This document shows, one piece after another, positions 1 through 3,455 of a stretch of DNA of 6,198 nucleotides. The notes below the pieces were generated by a model. The model was not told where the DNA came from. It was given only the letters and a program-made list of their open reading frames with translations, and ran no database searches. Every line of letters begins with the position of its first letter. Position 1 is the first letter of the stretch. The position numbers were made by a program, and so were the translations under genes. The DNA comes from Cellvibrio sp. (lineage in GTDB: Bacteria > Pseudomonadota > Gammaproteobacteria > Pseudomonadales > Cellvibrionaceae), in NCBI GenBank assembly GCA_003524365.1, contig DQHS01000046.1, positions 11,864-18,061 of the forward strand, in the 5' to 3' direction.

Positions 1-191
1 TGGTCCGTCTCTACTACGCCGAACAAGACGGCGACCAAACCTCTGGCAGCTCTTCCACTGGTGGTTTCGGCTTAGGCCTCGCGATTGTCAAACGCATCAT
101 GCAATGGCATCACGGCACCGCGCAGTTTGTGGAGCCAGAAATTTTAGGAGGGGCACGGGCGCAGATTCGGTGGCCGAAACGCACCTCCTGA
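1..191 (+). CDS. Sensor histidine kinase, C-terminal fragment (5' end outside window)
   Basis: The reading frame starting at base 3 is open from the left edge to TGA at 189-191 and gives the last 62 residues of a protein. The segment GGFGLGLAIVKRIMQWHHG is the G2 box of the HATPase_c domain, the glycine-rich part of the ATP lid in two-component sensor kinases. It is followed by a typical final beta strand (GGARAQIRWP). Such kinases autophosphorylate on a histidine and pass the phosphate to a response regulator, usually at the inner membrane. The sensor, HAMP and DHp/His-box regions lie outside the window, so the stimulus and partner cannot be told. A response-regulator gene would be expected further to the left. 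A serine-rich stretch (SGSSST) sits just before the G2 box. The kinase family assignment is firm; the subfamily is not determinable. Confidence 0.88.
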   Translation, partial: VRLYYAEQDGDQTSGSSSTGGFGLGLAIVKRIMQWHHGTAQFVEPEILGGARAQIRWPKRTS

Positions 192-234
192 AACTTGTTC
201 ATATTTTAGCTTGCCAATTAGCCTACCCTCCGTT

Positions 235-256
235 AATGTTTATACGTTGCTACATT
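235..256. promoter_or_regulatory. Possible operator/promoter region of the toxin-antitoxin module
   Basis: The 78-bp gap before the antitoxin contains an inverted repeat, AATGT (235-239) and ACATT (252-256), just upstream of the Shine-Dalgarno sequence AGGGG (259-263). Phd/YefM antitoxins usually repress their own operon by binding short palindromes at the promoter, so this is a natural place for an operator. The arms are only 5 bp and the region is AT-rich. A TTGCCA at 211-216 could serve as a -35 box, but no good -10 box lies at the right distance. This is a weak call. Confidence 0.22.
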
Positions 257-269
257 TTAGGGGATGGCT

Positions 270-524
270 ATGACTACCACAATTCTATCCAGTAGAGAGT
301 TCAATCAGGATACGGGCAAAGCTAAAAAGGCTGCGCTTCAAGGGCCGGTATTTATTACGGATCGCGGTAAAGCGTCTTACGTGCTTTTGACCGTAGAGGA
401 ATACCGCAAAATTAGTGGTACTCAAGCTAATATTGCTGACCTATTGGCCATGCCTGAGGCCGATGATATTGAATTCCAGCCGCCCAAGTTGAATCTCACA
501 GCGCAGGTACCGGATTTATCATGA
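270..524 (+). CDS. Antitoxin, Phd/YefM family
   Basis: This 84-residue protein begins MTTTILSSREFNQDTGKAK, the characteristic N-terminus of Phd/YefM antitoxins, with the conserved S-x-R-E-F-N-x-D motif. The motif PVFITDRGKASYVLLTVEEYRK (split here as PVFITDRGKAS then YVLLTVEEYRK) follows at about 26-47, completing the N-terminal DNA-binding and dimerisation fold. The acidic/proline-rich C-terminal tail (about 60-84) is the part that normally wraps the toxin. Its role is to neutralise the downstream PIN toxin and autorepress the operon. An in-frame ATG at 264 would add two residues, but it abuts the Shine-Dalgarno AGGGG (259-263). The ATG at 270 has a 6-nt spacing and gives the usual family N-terminus, so it is preferred. 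The stop codon overlaps the toxin start (ATGA at 521-524), implying translational coupling. Confidence 0.9.
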   Translation: MTTTILSSREFNQDTGKAKKAALQGPVFITDRGKASYVLLTVEEYRKISGTQANIADLLAMPEADDIEFQPPKLNLTAQVPDLS

Positions 525-940
525 TGTATTTGTTGGACACTAATGTTATCTCCGAGTTGAGAAAACAAACGTCAGGGAAGGCAGATAAAAATGTAGTGGC
601 TTGGGCTAAATCGGTTCCCGCTGATAGCCTGTACCTGTCGGTCATCACCATTATGGAACTTGAGATAGGTGCTCTTTCTATCCAGCGAAAAGATCCCCGA
701 CAGGGAAATTTACTGCGCCTGTGGTTGGATTCTCAAGTCATACCCTCCTTCAGTGATAGAACTATTCCGATAGATGTTCCTATTGTCCAATGCTGTGCCA
801 GCCTACATATTCCCGACCCGCGCTCCGAGCGCGATGCGCTTATTGCTGCAACTGCCATAGTCAATGGCATGACCGTGGTAACGCGTAATTTCCCCGACTT
901 TGAACCTACCGGTGTAAAGCTACTGAATCCGTGGCTTTAG
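521..940 (+). CDS. PIN-domain toxin (VapC/FitB-like ribonuclease)
   Basis: This 139-residue protein is a complete PIN domain, a metal-dependent RNase fold. Visible active-site acids are D6 in LLDTNVISE, E46 in VITIMELEIG, D105 in SERDALIAATA and D126 in TRNFPDF. The ending GVKLLNPWL is typical of the FitB-like branch. Known VapC toxins cut tRNA or rRNA and stop translation; the target here is unknown. All catalytic acids are present, so the toxin looks intact. The gene overlaps the antitoxin by 4 bp (ATGA). A second ATG at 524 would also work and drop one residue; I keep 521. The pairing of a Phd/YefM antitoxin with a PIN toxin is a common mix in type II modules. The module lies between unrelated chromosomal genes, as expected for a horizontally moving cassette, but I see no terminal repeats or integrase. 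Confidence 0.92.
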   Translation: MMYLLDTNVISELRKQTSGKADKNVVAWAKSVPADSLYLSVITIMELEIGALSIQRKDPRQGNLLRLWLDSQVIPSFSDRTIPIDVPIVQCCASLHIPDPRSERDALIAATAIVNGMTVVTRNFPDFEPTGVKLLNPWL

Positions 941-1117
941 CAGTTCTATCAGTGAAAAACTATGTAATTTAGAAGTTGAACTTTGGAATTACATAAAAAC
1001 GATTGTCTGCGGCGACTGCACGAGATGCTTTGAGGCTAGGAAATTGAATCAATGCCATTTGCTTTAACGATCTGGCGTTGCAATTGAATTTAATAAATTA
1101 ACAACACGGAGCACACC
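941..1117. other. Intergenic region before the DUF1444-type gene
   Basis: This 177-bp spacer holds the nested inverted repeat at 961-995 and an AT-rich stretch just before the next gene. TTTAAT at 1089-1094 resembles a -10 box, but no convincing -35 lies at the right distance. The Shine-Dalgarno of the following gene is GGAG at 1108-1111, 6 nt before its ATG. The spacing suggests that the downstream gene has its own promoter rather than reading through from the toxin gene. No small open frame with a plausible ribosome binding site was found. Confidence 0.4.
961..995. repeat. Nested inverted repeat downstream of the toxin gene
   Basis: Two perfect 9-bp arms, TATGTAATT (961-969) and AATTACATA (987-995), enclose a second palindrome AAGTTGAACTT (973-983). 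Together they could fold into a long AT-rich hairpin beginning 20 bp after the toxin stop codon. It may act as a transcript-stabilising 3' structure or weak terminator. On the + strand no T-run follows; on the - strand the stem is followed by GTTTTT, which fits a terminator only in the direction with no known gene. The same AAAAC bases flank it on both sides. A binding site for a dimeric regulator is the alternative. Confidence 0.5.
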
Positions 1118-2230
1118 ATGAAAAATTGTCCTCACTGCAACCAGCGTCCCATTTCATTTGGTGCTTGGTGTAATGGTATTAATTCGCTGACCTGTCGTTG
1201 CGTACATTGTGGCGCAAAATTAAAAGCCAGTGCTGCTACCTGGGTGTCTACCGCTTTGATTGTGATCGCCATGGTTGCGGTAGTTGCAGCAAGCATAGCA
1301 ATTTTCGGTTTGAGTATTCGCACCGATCAATTGAAATTAATTCTGTTGGTTTCATTACCGGTTGTTGCAGGCTGTTTTATCGCATATCACTTTGGTGGTT
1401 ACAGCGCCGCTTCACCTTTGTTGAGTAAAACCGAATTTACAGGCTTGTATAGCAAATCATTGTTTGCCCGTTATCCGCAGGCGCAGATACACCCCAGCGA
1501 TGAACTGGCGATCACCATTAAAAACGTGAATGGTTTTGAAGTGAATACGCATTTGGGCAACGCCTATAATGCCTATAGTTCTGGCACACATCCTTTGGAT
1601 GTTGTTATCAACGAGCAACTCGCCAGTTTTGAAACCATTGTGAAACCAGAAACGACAAAAACTCGCGAGCATATTTTTCCGGTAGTGCGCTCTGCCGATT
1701 TTATCGCGGCCAGTAAACAGCAATTACAAGATGCGGGATTTTCGAGTGGCGATTTGCCATTTTACTACGAGCCCATCAACCAAGATTTATTCTTGTTATA
1801 TGTGTTGGATACTGAAACCGGAATGCAATTTCTGAGTCCAGATGCGTTAGAAAAATTCGGTATTCAACGTGAGCAATTAAACCAGTTGGGGTTGGAATAT
1901 CTCAAAATGCATTTTGCACAACGCAATGCACAACTGGAGCTGATTGATACCCAAGGAAAAGGCAAACTCTATCGGTTCCGCGTTGACGGTAACTACGACG
2001 CATCTCTATTGGTATTTCCCGCAAAAATTGCTGAAATCGCACAGGCGATTGGCGATACGCCCGTCATTTTTATTCCCGCGCGCGAAATGGTATTAATTGC
2101 TGGCAAAAAAGATGCAGAAGCCATCGAATTTGCTGCGCACCTTGCTGAAAAAGGTTACGCGGAACTTGCTTACGCTATCAGCCCGTATGGGTATGTGGTG
2201 GGTGAAGCCGGGTGTGAGCGGTATCGGTAA
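1118..2230 (+). CDS. Zinc-ribbon, two-helix membrane protein with DUF1444 (YtpQ-like) domain
   Basis: This 370-residue protein of unknown function has three parts. Residues 4-31 form a zinc ribbon (CPHC at 4-7, CVHC at 28-31). Two hydrophobic helices follow at about 42-66 and 72-92, so the rest is a single membrane-anchored domain, probably cytoplasmic. Residues about 100-370 resemble the DUF1444 family of Bacillus YtpQ: HIFPVVRSADF (185-195), the D-LFLLYVLD strand (223-231), the segment FLSPDALEKFGI (238-249), GNYDASLLV (291-299) and a C-terminal region ending in AISPYGYVVGE (353-363). YtpQ-like proteins are soluble and lack the zinc ribbon and helices, so this fusion is longer than the usual family member. 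No enzymatic motif is recognisable. The start is supported by GGAG 6 nt upstream. Neighbours give no functional hint: a toxin-antitoxin module upstream and a convergent regulator downstream. The family assignment is from memory of the sequence pattern and is moderately sure; the architecture is seen directly. Confidence 0.85.
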   Translation: MKNCPHCNQRPISFGAWCNGINSLTCRCVHCGAKLKASAATWVSTALIVIAMVAVVAASIAIFGLSIRTDQLKLILLVSLPVVAGCFIAYHFGGYSAASPLLSKTEFTGLYSKSLFARYPQAQIHPSDELAITIKNVNGFEVNTHLGNAYNAYSSGTHPLDVVINEQLASFETIVKPETTKTREHIFPVVRSADFIAASKQQLQDAGFSSGDLPFYYEPINQDLFLLYVLDTETGMQFLSPDALEKFGIQREQLNQLGLEYLKMHFAQRNAQLELIDTQGKGKLYRFRVDGNYDASLLVFPAKIAEIAQAIGDTPVIFIPAREMVLIAGKKDAEAIEFAAHLAEKGYAELAYAISPYGYVVGEAGCERYR

Positions 2231-2246
2231 TTCCAAAACTGATTGG

Positions 2247-2281
2247 GTTAAGCCCAAATACTTGAGTTATTTGAGCTTAAC
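2247..2281. terminator. Bidirectional hairpin between convergent genes
   Basis: GTTAAGC (2247-2253) plus CAAATA (2255-2260) pair with TATTTG (2268-2273) plus GCTTAAC (2275-2281). This gives a 13-bp stem with a single C/A mismatch and a 7-nt loop. It begins 16 bp after the stop of the DUF1444-type gene, and its right arm overlaps the last codons of the convergent HxlR gene. The position is ideal for a shared terminator. Neither side has a strong T-run, so it may be a weak terminator or a 3'-end stabiliser. An alternative smaller hairpin, TTGGG/CCCAA at 2243-2257, competes with it. Confidence 0.6.
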
Positions 2282-2594
2282 GTTCATCCAACGCCTTAAT
2301 CTGCAAAATGATCTCCACCACCTTGCTGCCTTTCTCCGTTAAATAATATTCTGTGCGCGGTGGTAATTCTTTAAAGCTCTTTTTATCGAGCAAACCATAC
2401 TCCACCAATTTGCGGAAGCGTTCGCTTAACACTTTGGTGGAGATGCCTTCGATGCTGCGTTCCAATTCACCTGGGCGGTGAATGCCTTTGCCGACATTAG
2501 TTAGTACCGACACTGACCATTTGCAGCCGATCACATCTTCCAGTTTTTGATAGCTGGAGCGACTGCGGGATGAAATATTTTTTGCGTTGTCCAT
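2277..2594 (-). CDS. HxlR-family winged-helix transcriptional regulator
   Basis: This 105-residue protein has the HxlR layout. It shows LEDVIGCKWSVSVL (18-31), the RPGELERSIEGIS segment (40-52), a recognition helix in STKVLSERFRKLVEYGLL (52-69) and a wing with LPPRTEYYLTEKG (77-89). HxlR proteins are small homodimeric DNA-binding proteins, and several members (YodB, HypR) sense thiol-reactive compounds through an N-terminal cysteine. Here the usual N-terminal C-P is replaced by S-Y; the only cysteine is C24 in GCKW, where most members have glycine. The ATG at 2594-2592 is chosen; a TTG at 2597-2595 just before it would add one residue and lies 7 nt from a GGGG. The gene is divergent from a small CPVC thioredoxin-fold protein gene, its likely target. 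Confidence 0.9.
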   Translation of the reverse strand: MDNAKNISSRSRSSYQKLEDVIGCKWSVSVLTNVGKGIHRPGELERSIEGISTKVLSERFRKLVEYGLLDKKSFKELPPRTEYYLTEKGSKVVEIILQIKALDER

Positions 2595-2601
2595 CAAGAA
2601 T

Positions 2602-2636
2602 TTACCCCAAAAAGTAACCCGGGCACCAAAAGGTGC
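2602..2636. promoter_or_regulatory. Candidate HxlR operator: two tandem palindromic sites
   Basis: Right upstream of the regulator start lie two similar dyads. The first is TTAC-CCCAAAAA-GTAA (2602-2617). The second is the perfect palindrome GCACC-AAAA-GGTGC (2623-2636). Both contain an A-rich centre flanked by ACC-like and GGT/GTAA-like arms. Position in a divergent intergenic region, next to the regulator's own start, fits autorepression and control of the CPVC gene. No clear -35/-10 pair could be assigned. This is inference from symmetry and position. Confidence 0.4.
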
Positions 2637-2653
2637 GTGCTGTTTTTTGCGCG

Positions 2654-2706
2654 CGGCGATTTGTAAAGTGAATCCAGTCGTTAATGCAAACGGCGATTTT
2701 ATTCAC
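2654..2706. repeat. Direct repeat CGGCGATTT and dyad GTGAAT/ATTCAC upstream of the CPVC gene
   Basis: CGGCGATTT occurs at 2654-2662 and again at 2691-2699. GTGAAT (2668-2673) is mirrored by ATTCAC (2701-2706). The repeats lie in the presumed promoter/leader of the thioredoxin-like gene and could be a second regulator site, or chance. No promoter boxes are convincing here. Confidence 0.25.
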
Positions 2707-2726
2707 CCTAACAGAGAGATTACTTT

Positions 2727-2942
2727 ATGAAAAGCCAAGCGATTTTTTATCATGCAGGTTGTCCGGTTTGTGTTGCTGCCGAACATCAGTTGCTGGATTT
2801 GGTTGATGCCAAGCGTGTGCAAGTTGAGGTGGTACATTTGGGCGATGCCAAACGTTCGGGTGTTAAATCTGTACCTGCATTGGTGGTGGATGGTCAGGTG
2901 TTACACATTAATTTTGGTGCGGCGATTGAAGCCTTGGCTTGA
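2727..2942 (+). CDS. Small thioredoxin/glutaredoxin-fold protein with CPVC motif
   Basis: This 71-residue protein starts with a beta strand (QAIFYHAGC), then C12-P-V-C15, the two-cysteine active site of thioredoxin-fold oxidoreductases. A helix (VAAEHQLLDLVDA, 16-28), a second strand (VQVEVVHL, 31-38) and a VP-ALVVDG segment (49-56) with P50 as the conserved cis-proline complete a minimal glutaredoxin-like fold. There is no signal peptide, so it is probably cytoplasmic. Its likely role is thiol-disulfide exchange or reduction of a small thiol target; the substrate is unknown. At 71 residues it is at the short end of the family. AGAGAGA (2713-2719) about 7 nt upstream is the ribosome binding site. 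It is divergent from the HxlR regulator, which suggests redox-responsive control. A hairpin at 2953-2983 follows its stop codon. Confidence 0.82.
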   Translation: MKSQAIFYHAGCPVCVAAEHQLLDLVDAKRVQVEVVHLGDAKRSGVKSVPALVVDGQVLHINFGAAIEALA

Positions 2943-2952
2943 ATGTAATCAC

Positions 2953-2983
2953 TGCCCAAGTTATCCAATAGGTAACTTGGGCA
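2953..2983. terminator. Strong hairpin after the CPVC gene
   Basis: Perfect 11-bp arms, TGCCCAAGTTA (2953-2963) and TAACTTGGGCA (2973-2983), enclose a 9-nt loop with a further CC/GG pairing. The hairpin starts 11 nt after the stop codon of the thioredoxin-like gene, the usual place for a terminator. No T-run follows, so it is an atypical intrinsic terminator or an RNA 3'-end stabiliser. Confidence 0.6.
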
Positions 2984-3068
2984 TGCAATAGCTACCAAAA
3001 GTAACAGATGGGTTTTATCCCGCCGTGGCGCTAGAAATTTCCTTAAAGATGGGTGTAGTATTCCCCCT

Positions 3069-3206
3069 CCTGTCGCTGGACAGGTGATAAAAAAACGCAA
3101 GAGGCGCCCCCGATGCGCCCGCTCGGCAGACAAAATGTCTGCCTATTCAACTGAATCTGCAATTGTATCTATCTCGGTCAAGACCAAAATCGCCACTGAT
3201 TTTGGT
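3069..3206. repeat. Cluster of four stem-loops
   Basis: Four perfect hairpins lie within 138 bp. CCTGTC-gctg-GACAGG is at 3069-3084. GGCGC/GCGCC is at 3103-3119. GGCAGACA-AAA-TGTCTGCC is at 3125-3143. ACCAAAATC-gccact-GATTTTGGT is at 3183-3206. An A7 run (3089-3095) lies between the first two, so on the - strand the GGCGC hairpin is followed 7 nt later by T7. That could be a terminator for a - strand transcript, but no - strand gene is seen to its right. The cluster could be a structured leader, a small RNA, or remnants of old terminators. Stems are seen directly; the function is unknown. Confidence 0.5.
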
Positions 3207-3256
3207 GGTGGTTGTGCGCATTCTCTAATCAGGGTTTCGCGTGGAAGACTACGGAT

Positions 3257-3265
3257 TGAGATAAT
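3257..3265 (+). promoter_or_regulatory. Possible extended -10 promoter element for the receptor gene
   Basis: TG-A-GATAAT at 3257-3265 matches the extended -10 pattern (TGnTATAAT) at all but one base. Transcription from here would give a leader of roughly 180 nt that includes the palindrome at 3396-3411. No good -35 box is found at 17 bp, which extended -10 promoters can tolerate. TATAAG at 3427-3432 is an alternative closer -10. Weak evidence. Confidence 0.25.
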
Positions 3266-3395
3266 GATACGGCCAGATAACTCCCTTTTTTGTTTCTCTG
3301 CCGTTTGTTAAACCGCCGCCTTTAATCAGGCCTGTGCGTGCTCTCGTCATTTCCGTTTACTTCCTCTGCATCTGGTTACCTTCGCCAACCGCCTT

Positions 3396-3411
3396 GCTGC
3401 TCCGGAGCAGC
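3396..3411. promoter_or_regulatory. Perfect 16-bp palindrome upstream of the receptor (possible operator)
   Basis: GCTGCTCCGGAGCAGC is fully self-complementary with a central CG and ends 44 bp before the receptor start codon. A perfect CG-centred 16-bp palindrome at this place is the shape expected for a LacI-type operator, and receptors for carbohydrate uptake are often controlled by such repressors. It could also form an RNA stem in the leader. No regulator gene for it is in the window. Confidence 0.4.
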
Positions 3412-3455
3412 GCTCTATCGATTCACTATAAGTCTAAGTAGCAAAGGGGAACTCC

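Larger units (their letters stand above)
2984..3455. other. Long non-coding leader before the TonB-dependent receptor gene
   Basis: About 470 bp contain no open frame with a believable product on either strand; the short frames here lack ribosome binding sites and have unlikely composition. The first half (3069-3206) holds four stem-loops, listed separately. The second half is pyrimidine-rich (3340-3380) and includes a T6 run at about 3286-3291 without a preceding stem. A perfect 16-bp palindrome lies at 3396-3411. The region probably holds the receptor promoter and a long 5' untranslated leader. Confidence 0.5.

Noticed and set aside
264..269. ATG at 264 as the antitoxin start
   Set aside because: It directly abuts the AGGGG ribosome binding site; ATG at 270 has proper spacing and matches the usual family N-terminus. 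The upstream start is not excluded.
2247..2281. GTTAAGC...GCTTAAC arms match the integron core consensus
   Set aside because: The two core sites are in the reverse order to attC (RYYYAAC must come first), and the location between convergent genes is better explained as a terminator.
2953..2983. Possible integron attC site (GCCCAAG...CTTGGGC ends, toxin-antitoxin nearby)
   Set aside because: The essential AAC/GTT core triplet is replaced by AAG/CTT, and the element is too short for attC.
3192..3198. GCCACTG, a conserved string of cobalamin riboswitches, upstream of a TonB receptor
   Set aside because: No B12 box or the other conserved riboswitch segments are found nearby; the string lies in the loop of a simple hairpin.
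3084..3311. 75-codon open frame in the leader region
   Set aside because: No ribosome binding site, arginine/cysteine-rich unlikely composition, and it runs through several hairpins.
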